NCBI GenBank assembly: GCA_937967425.1
Contig: CALBST010000312.1
Span: 1 to 9,637, forward strand
DNA length: 9,637 nt
From: an uncultured Caulobacteraceae bacterium
GTDB lineage: Bacteria; Pseudomonadota; Alphaproteobacteria; Caulobacterales; TH1-2
Direction: 5' to 3'
Positions 1 through 5,642 of the stretch are shown here, piece by piece. Under the pieces are notes generated by a model that was not told the DNA's origin, did not search any database, and saw only the letters and a list, made by a program, of their open reading frames with translations. Positions within the stretch are counted from its first letter, which is position 1, and every line of letters begins with the position of its first letter. Made by a program: the position numbers and the translations under genes.

Positions 1-10
1 AAGCAGTTTT

Positions 11-40
11 ACCCCGCCGGACGATCACGTCGGGCGGGGT
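11..40. repeat. Long GC-rich hairpin (inverted repeat)
   Basis: The arms ACCCCGCC (11-18) and GGCGGGGT (33-40) are perfect complements. Inside them a second stem, GACG (20-23) with CGTC (28-31), closes an ATCA loop, separated from the outer stem by one G-G mismatch. No T-run follows on the plus strand, and the minus-strand exit is A-rich, so it is not a classic intrinsic terminator. It may still end or stabilise an upstream transcript outside the window. The rest of 1-203 shows no convincing gene, although short open frames run in from the left edge. Confidence 0.5.
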
Positions 41-192
41 GCCTCGCCAGCCTCCGGACCCAAATATGGGGCCTGTGCCGGTCAAAGCGCAGCTCAAAGC
101 TGGCGCATGCGCGGGCTTGTAGCGAGGCGGACGGTGGGCGTCAAACACACGATTTGTCACGCGCCCGGGCAAGTTTGGGCCTAGCTTGCCCT

Positions 193-198
193 AGGAGG
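193..198 (+). promoter_or_regulatory. Shine-Dalgarno site of the exported Cys-rich protein
   Basis: A perfect AGGAGG lies 5 nt before the ATG at 204. The GTG at 198 overlaps this motif, so it is unlikely to be the start, and the ATG is chosen. The 7-bp inverted repeat GGGCAAG (167-173) / CTTGCCC (185-191) ends just before this site and could affect ribosome access. Confidence 0.75.
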
Positions 199-203
199 TG
201 CTC

Positions 204-617
204 ATGCGGAGACTGTTTGTCGTGACGATATTGGCCGGCGGCATTGCTGCGGCGTGCGCACAAACCGGTTTGCCGCCAGCCGCGCCGGTCGCCGCGGCCA
301 TGAGCTGCCCGGCGCTCGCGGAAGCGATGGAGGGCTGCGCGCCAGCGACGTGCAGGCAGCAGCACCCGTTCATGCGGTCGTTCCAGATCGAGCACCGGGT
401 GGCTGGGCCGGACGGCGACCGCTGCGCCTATTCGCAGACCATGCCCGGCGACATGCTTATGACTTGCCGCTTCACGCCCGAAGGACGCGCCGAGATGGCG
501 GGGCTCATTCGCGAGATGGAGCGCGGAAATCTCTCGGGCGGAACCGGCCGCGAAAGCGCGATGACGCGAGAGTGCGAAGTGCGCGATAGCAAAGGTGAGG
601 TCATCCCGTGGGGCTAG
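204..617 (+). CDS. Small exported cysteine-rich protein of unknown function
   Basis: This is a 137-aa protein. Residues 1-19 form a signal peptide: MRR, then a hydrophobic stretch FVVTILAGGIAAA. The sequence ACA-Q at 17-20 fits signal peptidase I. C18 follows AAA, a poor lipobox, so lipoprotein processing is possible but less likely. The mature part carries six cysteines (35, 45, 50, 74, 88, 124), an even number that suits disulfides in the periplasm. It has the patterns CPALAEAMEGCAPATC and MPGDMLMTC. I recall similar uncharacterised alphaproteobacterial proteins but cannot name a family. The strong SD and codon bias support a real gene. It converges on the flavoprotein gene, and both stop codons lie within one CTAG. 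Confidence 0.8.
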   Translation: MRRLFVVTILAGGIAAACAQTGLPPAAPVAAAMSCPALAEAMEGCAPATCRQQHPFMRSFQIEHRVAGPDGDRCAYSQTMPGDMLMTCRFTPEGRAEMAGLIREMERGNLSGGTGRESAMTRECEVRDSKGEVIPWG

Positions 618-1714
618 CCAAGCCGCCGGGTCACCTCGGCGCCGATAGCAAGTGATGACGTGAGGCCAGGGCTTTCGATGCCGAAGAGGCAGACGAGCCC
701 TTCCATGCCGTGATGCTCGGGGCTGTCGAGAACGAAATCCGGCTGCGGTTCGTTCTGCGCGTGGATCTTCGGACGGATGCCGGCGTAATCGGCGGTCAGC
801 GCGCCGTCGGGAAGGCCGGGCCAAAACTTGCGGATGGCCTCGTAGAATTCTTCGGCGCGCTTGGGATCGACGACGTAATTCTCTTCCGTGATCCACTCGA
901 TGTCGGGGCCGAAGCGGGCCGCGCCGCCGAGATCGCGGCGATAGTGGGTGCCGAGTGCGCCCGGTACGGGCGGCGGATAGATGAGGCGCGCGAACGGCGC
1001 CTTCATGCTGATGGTGAAGTAATTGCCCTTCGCGAGGTATTGCTTCGGGATGCGTTCCTTTGGGAAGCCCTCAATCGTGTCAGCGCACTTTTGCGCGCTC
1101 AAGCCGGCGGAGATGACGAGCTTCTTCGTTGTGATCGTCATCGGGCTCTCGCCGCCGACGCGGACTTCATAGCCTTCCGGGCTTGGCGTCGCGCCTAGGA
1201 AGGGCGAGTTCAACACGACATCGCCGTGATGCGCTTCAATCTCACCTTCGAGCGCGTCCATGTAGCCGTGCGCGTCCATGACGCCGCTTTCGAGGTATTC
1301 GACAGCACGAACACAACGCAGCTGCGGCTCAAGCAGGCGCGCTTCGGCGCCGCTGATCCAGCGCGCATTTTCGACGCCGTTGATCTGCCCCTGCTTGTAG
1401 TACTTTTCGATCGCCGGGATTTCACTCTCTTCGGTGGCGACAAAGAGTTTGCCGCATTTCTGGAAGGCGACGTTGTGATCAGCCAGGAACTGGTAGAGCG
1501 CACGCCGGCCCTCGACGCAGAACTTCGCCTTCAGCGAGCCGCTCGGATAGTAGAAGCCGGAGTGGATGACTTCGGAATTGCGTGAGGAGACGCCGGAGCC
1601 GATGCGGTTGGCGCTTTCAAGGACCAGTACGTTGTCGCCGGCCTTCGCCAGCTGATAGCCGCAAGCCAAGCCGACGGCCCCCGCGCCGACCACTACCGCA
1701 TCGAAATCACTCAT
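614..1714 (-). CDS. lhgO: FAD-dependent oxidoreductase, L-2-hydroxyglutarate oxidase (LhgO) type
   Basis: A 366-aa flavoprotein of the DAO fold. The N-terminus is a Rossmann motif GAGAVG (10-15), with E33 ending the second strand to bind the FAD ribose. Next comes SSRNSEVIHSGFYYP (43-57), which matches the L-2-hydroxyglutarate dehydrogenase signature. Near the C-terminus, DYAGIRPK and LFGIESPGLTSSLAIGAEV match the family's FAD-contacting end. Enzymes of this family oxidise L-2-hydroxyglutarate, a side product of central metabolism, to 2-oxoglutarate and pass electrons towards the quinone pool; the exact substrate here is inferred. The start at 1714 is chosen because the Rossmann strand begins at once; an upstream TTG at 1771 would add 19 unneeded residues. 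No clear SD precedes it, so the mRNA may be leaderless. Its 3' end overlaps the Cys-rich gene by 4 nt, and it is divergent from the kinase. A related amine or glycerol oxidase is the main alternative. Confidence 0.85.
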   Translation of the reverse strand: MSDFDAVVVGAGAVGLACGYQLAKAGDNVLVLESANRIGSGVSSRNSEVIHSGFYYPSGSLKAKFCVEGRRALYQFLADHNVAFQKCGKLFVATEESEIPAIEKYYKQGQINGVENARWISGAEARLLEPQLRCVRAVEYLESGVMDAHGYMDALEGEIEAHHGDVVLNSPFLGATPSPEGYEVRVGGESPMTITTKKLVISAGLSAQKCADTIEGFPKERIPKQYLAKGNYFTISMKAPFARLIYPPPVPGALGTHYRRDLGGAARFGPDIEWITEENYVVDPKRAEEFYEAIRKFWPGLPDGALTADYAGIRPKIHAQNEPQPDFVLDSPEHHGMEGLVCLFGIESPGLTSSLAIGAEVTRRLG

Positions 1715-1843
1715 GACGCCATGATCTAGGGCCCAATTCTTAAAGGCCAATAACGTTTCCGAAAATTCCAAGTCTGCAAACGCTCGGTTAATCCAACTGA
1801 ACGAATTTGAGCATGGGGTGAGTCTCGTGCTTGCGGAGCGCTG

Positions 1844-3214
1844 GTGATCAATCTGCGGGATCCATCAATGCTGGCGGCTGCCAGGGGCCAGGTGAAGAGC
1901 CTGCGCTGGCGCCTCGCGATTGGCGCGATCTTCGCGACGGGCGCTGCACTCGTGTTGGAAAGCGCCGCGGCCGGTTTCGGCTGGTACCTCGTCCTCGCGC
2001 TTTCAATGTGTTTCGACTACATGCTCGGGAATTCCTATCTTGAGCAACGCGGTGACGCCGACCGCAAAACCGCCGGCGTGCTCTTCATCTGGGGCAGCCT
2101 GTTCAGCATCGCGATCTATGCGGCGATGCCAGTTGCGTTGGCGGCGCTGGGCGGCGGGCCGGGCCGTGTGCTTGGCGTTCTGATCGCGGCGAGTTCGCTG
2201 GTGAGCGTGATGATGTTCACGTTCCAAGCGCCACGCTTCATGTATCTCACCGCCATTCCGCCGACGGTCGCGCTGATGGCGATGCCGCTGATCCCATTCG
2301 ACGCGGTGGCCCTCAATGCAGGCCAAGCCGCCATCGGCGTAGGGTGTGGTGTTGTTGGCTTTCTGGCCTATGTGACGCGCTCGGCGCTCAACAACGGCAA
2401 GATGGTCGCGGGCTGGAAGGCGGCGCACCAGGCGGCGAAGGACCGTCAACTCGAAGCCGAAGTGAAGCGTGCCGAGGCGGAAGAAGCAAACCGCGCCAAA
2501 TCCGAGTTTTTGGCGGTGATGACGCACGAATTGCGCACGCCGCTCAATGCCGTGATCGGTTACGCTGAGATCATCCAAGAGGATCTGGACGCCGAGGGGC
2601 GAAAGGAGCTCTCGGATGACGCCGGGCGCATCAGCGCGTCGGCGCGGCATCTGCTTGGCCTGATCGATCAGATCTTGAACCTCTCGAGCATGGATGCTGG
2701 CGTCGATGGCCTGCAGCCGCGCGACGTCGATGTGCGCAAACTTATCGAAGAAGCGATTCACGCCGTTCAAGACGATGCGCGCGAAGCCGGTAACCGGATT
2801 TCGATGCGCGTCGCGCCCGAGGCTGAGCGCGCCTATACGGACGGCGGCAAGCTTGCCGTCTGCTTGTCGGCGCTGCTGTCCAACGCTGTGAAGTTCACCT
2901 CGAAGGGCCTGATCGCGGTGACCGCTGATCATGAGCAGCTTGAACACGAGATGCTGGTGATCTCGGTGTCCGACACGGGCATCGGGATTGCGGCGGACGA
3001 CATGCCGAAATTGTTCAAGGCCTTTACCCAGCTCGACAGCACCGCGACGCGGGAGAAGGGCGGCATGGGCCTCGGCCTCTCCATCGTGCAGCGTATGGCG
3101 ACGACACTCGGCGGTGACGTTCGCGTCACCAGTGAAGTCGGCGCCGGTTCTACATTCGTTGTGCGTGTGCCGTTGAAGCTCGCGCCTGTCATGAGTGCGC
3201 GCGCCGCGGCTTGA
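1844..3214 (+). CDS. Membrane-bound sensor histidine kinase (HisKA + HATPase_c)
   Basis: This 456-aa protein has about five to six hydrophobic segments in the first 180 residues (roughly 24-62, 77-103, 108-127, 131-152, 160-180), with short loops and no large periplasmic sensor. A charged, probably coiled-coil linker (187-220) leads to the HisKA dimerisation helix. The phospho-acceptor is H228 in MTHELRTPLNAVIGYAE, and T232 completes the HExxT phosphatase motif. The ATPase domain has the N box with N347, the G1 box DTGIGI (377-382), an F-box-like LFKAFTQLD, and the G2 box GGMGLGLSI (406-414). All catalytic motifs are present, so it should autophosphorylate. No receiver domain or response regulator is in the window, making it an orphan kinase. 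The start is GTG 1844 with GGAG at 1835-1838; the ATG at 1868 is an alternative. The input signal is unknown; the sensor part is membrane-embedded. Confidence 0.92.
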   Translation: MINLRDPSMLAAARGQVKSLRWRLAIGAIFATGAALVLESAAAGFGWYLVLALSMCFDYMLGNSYLEQRGDADRKTAGVLFIWGSLFSIAIYAAMPVALAALGGGPGRVLGVLIAASSLVSVMMFTFQAPRFMYLTAIPPTVALMAMPLIPFDAVALNAGQAAIGVGCGVVGFLAYVTRSALNNGKMVAGWKAAHQAAKDRQLEAEVKRAEAEEANRAKSEFLAVMTHELRTPLNAVIGYAEIIQEDLDAEGRKELSDDAGRISASARHLLGLIDQILNLSSMDAGVDGLQPRDVDVRKLIEEAIHAVQDDAREAGNRISMRVAPEAERAYTDGGKLAVCLSALLSNAVKFTSKGLIAVTADHEQLEHEMLVISVSDTGIGIAADDMPKLFKAFTQLDSTATREKGGMGLGLSIVQRMATTLGGDVRVTSEVGAGSTFVVRVPLKLAPVMSARAAA

Positions 3215-3237
3215 TCTGCTGAAGAAGCTCGCCCCGC

Positions 3238-3264
3238 CCTCTCCCCTCTCAGGAGGGGCAGAGG
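3238..3264. repeat. REP-like palindrome downstream of the kinase gene
   Basis: CCTCT-CCCCTC (3238-3248) pairs with GAGGGG-(C)-AGAGG (3253-3264), giving 11 bp with one bulged C around a TCAG loop. It starts 24 nt after the kinase stop and resembles the CCCTCTCC...GGAGAGGG intergenic palindrome at 5606-5630. No T-run follows, so it is better called a repetitive extragenic palindrome, with possible transcript-end or mRNA-stabilising effect, than a rho-independent terminator. Confidence 0.6.
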
Positions 3265-3341
3265 AACGCGCCTTATGCGGGGGAGGGTCTCGGCGCGCGG
3301 GGCTTGCCTGAGAAACGCCCGCCGTGCTTGAGCGTTCCGCC

Positions 3342-3369
3342 TTGCGACCTTTCGCGTTATCCCTATGTG
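3342..3369 (+). promoter_or_regulatory. Possible sigma-70-type promoter of oxyR
   Basis: TTGCGA (3342-3347) and TATGTG (3364-3369) are separated by 16 nt, each matching the consensus at four of six positions. Transcription would begin near 3376, about 20 nt before the oxyR start, placing the OxyR-like site just downstream of the start point. This is a weak match by eye. Confidence 0.22.
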
Positions 3370-3382
3370 CGTGCGCGTAAGA

Positions 3383-3397
3383 ATAGGGTGTGTCTAT
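3383..3397 (+). promoter_or_regulatory. Candidate OxyR half-operator overlapping the oxyR start codon
   Basis: ATAG (3383-3386), 7 nt, then CTAT (3394-3397) is the ATAG-N7-CTAT half of the established OxyR recognition sequence and contains the LysR-type T-N11-A core (T3384, A3396). The second half-site expected at the usual spacing is absent, although a lone CTAT lies at 3363-3366. The site covers the likely ribosome-binding AGGG and the first bases of the ATG, which suits autorepression. The inference rests on position and sequence only. Confidence 0.35.
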
Positions 3398-4310
3398 GGA
3401 TGAGCGGCTGCCTGCCTCCTCGATGCCGACTTTGCGGCAGTTGCAGTTCCTCACTGCGCTGCGGGCGGAGGGGAGCTTTGTCGCGGCGGCGGAGGCGGTC
3501 GGGGTCACGCAGCCGACGCTCTCGGCCGGGATCAAGGATTTGGAGACGGCGCTTGGGCAGATGCTGGTCGAGCGCGGCCGGCTGGGGGCGGTGCTGACGC
3601 CGGCCGGCGAGGAAGCAGCGGAGCGCGCGGCGCGTGCGCTGGCTGAGGTGGAAGATCTCGTTCGCGCCGTACAGGCGGCGGGAGAGCCCTTCTCCGGCGT
3701 GTTCCGCTTGGGCGCCATTCCAACCATCGCACCGTTTCTGCTGCCGCGCGTGTTGCCGCTTCTGAAAAAGAAGTTTCCGAAGCTGCGGCTGCAGCTGCGT
3801 GAGGATTTGACGGGACGTCTTGTCGAAGCGTTGCGCGCGCGCACTGTCGACGCTGCGCTGATCGCGCTTCCCTATGAGGCGCACGGCATTGCGACCGCGC
3901 CGATCGCGGAAGATGAGTTCTTGTTTCTCTGCCCAGAGGACCATCCGCTCGCGAAGCGCAACGACCTTTCGCCAGAGCATCTGAAGGGCGAGGAAGTGCT
4001 GTTGCTCGAAGATGGTCACTGCCTGCGCGATCACGCACTCGCGGCGTGCCGGTTGCCGAGCGGGAAACGTTCAACCGATGTCGGCGCTACGAGCTTGCAT
4101 ACTTTGGTGCAGATGGTGGGCGGGGGGTTGGGCGTGACTCTGCTTCCGAAAATAGCGGCCGAAGCCGGCGCGGCAGTCGGCGCGCATGTCGCGGTGCGGC
4201 AGTTTGCGGAGCCGCTTGTCGGGCGATCGATCGGGGTTGCGTGGCGCGAGGGCGGTCAGCGCGAGGATGAGGCGCGCATGTTGGCGGGCGTGCTGCGCGA
4301 GTTGTTCTAA
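3396..4310 (+). CDS. oxyR: LysR-family hydrogen-peroxide sensor OxyR
   Basis: A 304-aa regulator. A winged helix-turn-helix occupies about residues 9-70 (LRQLQFLTALRAEGSF, then VTQPTLSAGIKDLE), followed by a linker helix and a periplasmic-binding-protein-like sensor domain. The diagnostic segment EDGHCLRDHALAAC holds C209 and C218, nine residues apart, equivalent to E. coli C199 and C208, which form the activating disulfide. T110 in IPT, H208 and R211 match the peroxide-pocket residues (E. coli T100, H198, R201) at the same offset of ten. It should therefore sense H2O2 and control antioxidant genes. The ATG at 3396 follows AGGG (3385-3388) at 7 nt; a GTG at 3390 and an ATG at 3423 are alternatives. 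No catalase or peroxiredoxin gene is adjacent. Its stop overlaps that of the convergent membrane-protein gene. Confidence 0.93.
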   Translation: MDERLPASSMPTLRQLQFLTALRAEGSFVAAAEAVGVTQPTLSAGIKDLETALGQMLVERGRLGAVLTPAGEEAAERAARALAEVEDLVRAVQAAGEPFSGVFRLGAIPTIAPFLLPRVLPLLKKKFPKLRLQLREDLTGRLVEALRARTVDAALIALPYEAHGIATAPIAEDEFLFLCPEDHPLAKRNDLSPEHLKGEEVLLLEDGHCLRDHALAACRLPSGKRSTDVGATSLHTLVQMVGGGLGVTLLPKIAAEAGAAVGAHVAVRQFAEPLVGRSIGVAWREGGQREDEARMLAGVLRELF

Positions 4311-4645
4311 GAGGTCGGCCAGTCCGGCTTTGACAATTGCTTCGCCAGATGCGGCAGGCGAATGACCAGCCAGACCGCTGACCAGATGTGTCCCAATACA
4401 AAAATCGGCACGGCCCAGAGTGCTGCGACTACCCAAGAGCGCTCGGTCAAGAAGACGATGACGCTGAAAAAGACGAAGCCGACATAGAGATCGACCAAGC
4501 TCACAATGCCCCACGGCAGGGTTGAGACGACGCCGAACTGATCGAGGAACGAGCCGTGCAAATCCTGCATGGCGAAAGCAGCCCAGATCACCAGACCCAG
4601 CAGGGCCAGACCCAGTATGCCTATGACTGCGCGCAGAACGTTCAT
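4307..4645 (-). CDS. Small integral membrane protein, DUF1475-like
   Basis: This 112-aa protein has three likely transmembrane helices (about 5-25, 45-66 and 72-97), with a DLHGSFLDQF loop after the first and a basic tail (RLPHLAKQLSKPDW). The segment PWGIVSLVDLYVGFVFFSVIVFLTERSW resembles the DUF1475 pattern (PW...LVD.Y.GF...ERS); function is unknown for that family. The start at ATG 4645 is preceded by GAGAGGG (complement of 4653-4659) at 7 nt, and upstream in-frame sequence looks non-coding. It ends convergently on oxyR, with the two stops sharing the four bases CTAA, so there is no room for a terminator between them. Family assignment is by recall and moderate. Confidence 0.75.
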   Translation of the reverse strand: MNVLRAVIGILGLALLGLVIWAAFAMQDLHGSFLDQFGVVSTLPWGIVSLVDLYVGFVFFSVIVFLTERSWVVAALWAVPIFVLGHIWSAVWLVIRLPHLAKQLSKPDWPTS

Positions 4646-4721
4646 GGAGCTACCCTCTCCCGCGCTTGTCTCCGGGCAGCAGCGCAAAATCAAGGCGTGG
4701 GCGACAGCGGGCAAGGGGCCG

Positions 4722-4743
4722 CGTCCGGGCTTGGGCCCGGGCG
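4722..4743. repeat. GC-rich palindrome upstream of the DUF1475-like gene
   Basis: CG-T-CCGGGC (4722-4730) pairs with GCCCGG-G-CG (4735-4743), with one G-T wobble, around a TTGG loop. It lies in the 223-bp gap 4646-4868 that separates two minus-strand genes; I see no coding sequence in that gap. It may be a repetitive intergenic palindrome or the 3' end structure of the gene starting at 5369. Confidence 0.4.
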
Positions 4744-4868
4744 GCGAATTTCAATGTTGGCGTTCAGGACGTTATCGGCGAAGCGTCGGCGCCCTCGCCG
4801 GCAATAGTGGCGGGAAGCCCAATAGCTCGCCGTCGAGACGCCGGCGGTCCAAGAGGGATGGAGCGCGG

Positions 4869-5369
4869 CTATGAGGTATCGAGCGCGGGTTGGGGAGACG
4901 ACGTGATCGCCGAGAGGATCGATTCCGCGACAGGCGCGGCGATGACGAGCCTTCGCGCGCGCAAGCCTCTGCGTATGCGCTTCAGGAAATAGGCGATGGC
5001 GCGTTCGGGATTTTGGAGTGCGTCGAGCAGCGCGAAGACGCGATCGATGATGTGCGCTTTGCGGACGCGGATGTTGGCGCGTTTGTAGAAAAGCTGGCCG
5101 CGTGAGTGCGCGACGCGAAAGCCGCGTGGCGCCGATGCAGGGCGCGGCGGCTGTCTCTTTGGAAGCGGGCCGAAGCGGGCGACGGCGTGTAGGAAGAGCG
5201 TGCTTTCCACGGCGCGCTCGGCGATGCGCAACACGTCGCGCAGTTTGCGGCTCTGGCCGCTGAAGCCGTGGCGGGCGATAAGGCCGAACAGCCAGCAAAC
5301 AAAACGCAGCGCCGAAGCGGTGAACGCTTCGATGCGGGTTTCAGTCAGGAGGGGCGGCAGATGCTTCAA
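4869..5369 (-). CDS. Hypothetical basic protein, 166 aa
   Basis: I do not recognise a named family. This frame has balanced composition and high G/C at third positions, whereas the two overlapping minus frames are Arg/Ser/Ala-rich shadows. It begins with an amphipathic to hydrophobic segment (ALRFVCWLFGLIARHGF, about 20-36). A helical part with RKLRDVLRIAERAVESTLFLHAVARFGPLP follows. Next is a proline/arginine linker (about 70-82), and then a basic helical part (ANIRVRKAHIIDRVFALLDALQNPERAIAYFLKRIRRGL). There is no signal peptide and no catalytic motif I can see. The only start upstream of the conserved-looking part is TTG at 5369, with no SD; a stop lies four codons further upstream. It sits alone between palindromic intergenic regions, on the same strand as the peptidase gene. 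Confidence 0.6.
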   Translation of the reverse strand: MKHLPPLLTETRIEAFTASALRFVCWLFGLIARHGFSGQSRKLRDVLRIAERAVESTLFLHAVARFGPLPKRQPPRPASAPRGFRVAHSRGQLFYKRANIRVRKAHIIDRVFALLDALQNPERAIAYFLKRIRRGLRARRLVIAAPVAESILSAITSSPQPALDTS

Positions 5370-5422
5370 GGCGCGGCAAGTTTACGGCCGTTGTTGAGCT
5401 GTAGGATAAGTTTTGCGCGTAT

Positions 5423-5456
5423 CCAACAAAGTTGGAGTGCGGGCCTCCGGCCCGCA
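5423..5456. repeat. Tandem hairpins, CCAAC/GTTGG and TGCGGGCC/GGCCCGCA
   Basis: CCAAC (5423-5427) and GTTGG (5431-5435) flank AAA. Immediately after, TGCGGGCC (5438-5445) and GGCCCGCA (5449-5456) flank TCC as a perfect 8-bp stem. The second has the look of a common bacterial intergenic palindromic repeat. They lie about 55 nt upstream of the TTG start of the 166-aa gene, inside its likely promoter region or the 3' region of the peptidase transcript. Confidence 0.6.
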
Positions 5457-5475
5457 TTGGCGCTTGATCGTTGAT

Positions 5476-5491
5476 GCATTTGAAGAAATGC
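5476..5491. repeat. Hairpin GCATTT/AAATGC with GAAG loop
   Basis: A perfect 6-bp stem, GCATTT (5476-5481) and AAATGC (5486-5491), closes a four-base loop. It belongs to the palindrome-dense gap 5370-5642, where I see no coding sequence. Confidence 0.4.
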
Positions 5492-5546
5492 GGGGCGGAG
5501 CGCTGCGCGCCAACTTGCACATGGCGGTGTGTATGCTCTGGATTGA

Positions 5547-5563
5547 ACGCGCGGAGTGCGCGT
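5547..5563. repeat. Hairpin ACGCGC/GCGCGT sharing modules with the upstream hairpins
   Basis: ACGCGC (5547-5552) pairs with GCGCGT (5558-5563) across GGAGT. The 11-mer TGCGCGTATCC occurs here at 5557-5567 and again at 5414-5424. GGAGTGCG occurs at 5553-5560 and 5434-5441. These direct repeats show that this part of the gap is built from duplicated pieces. Confidence 0.45.
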
Positions 5564-5605
5564 ATCCCTCAGAGTCGGACCGCTTAACGCCCCTCGCCCC
5601 CCTAA

Positions 5606-5630
5606 CCCCCTCTCCGCGAGGGAGAGGGGG
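5606..5630. repeat. REP-like perfect palindrome at the end of the peptidase gene
   Basis: CCCCCTCTCC (5606-5615) and GGAGAGGGGG (5621-5630) form a perfect 10-bp stem with a GCGAG loop, beginning 12 nt beyond the peptidase stop on the minus strand. It closely resembles the element at 3238-3264. It could end or protect the peptidase mRNA 3' end, but no T-run follows on either strand. Confidence 0.65.
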
Positions 5631-5642
5631 AATCGGTGGGCG

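Noticed and set aside
1..203. Possible 3' end of an upstream plus-strand gene
   Set aside because: Two frames run in from the edge (stopping near 121 and 183), but neither shows a recognisable sequence, and a long hairpin occupies 11-40.
141..896. 251-aa open frame on the minus strand at the left end
   Set aside because: Arg-rich composition and overlap with the Cys-rich gene and the C-terminal part of the flavoprotein gene in other frames mark it as a shadow.
1715..1771. TTG start of the flavoprotein 19 codons upstream
   Set aside because: The FAD Rossmann strand begins right after the ATG at 1714, as is usual for the family; the extra residues have no role.
1740..1802. CtrA-like half-sites (TTAA-N7-TAAC and TTAA-N7-GAAC) between the flavoprotein and kinase genes
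   Set aside because: Each has two mismatches in the second half-site against TTAA-N7-TTAA; too weak in AT-richer intergenic DNA to call.
2003..3844. 613-aa open frame antisense to the kinase and oxyR
   Set aside because: Arg/Ala/His-rich composition, no domain, and it runs antisense through two well-supported genes and the REP-like gap; it is a GC-rich shadow.
4690..5298. Alternative minus-strand frame overlapping the 166-aa hypothetical
   Set aside because: Extremely Arg/Pro/Ala/Ser-rich with low sequence complexity; the 4869-5369 frame has normal composition and better third-position bias.
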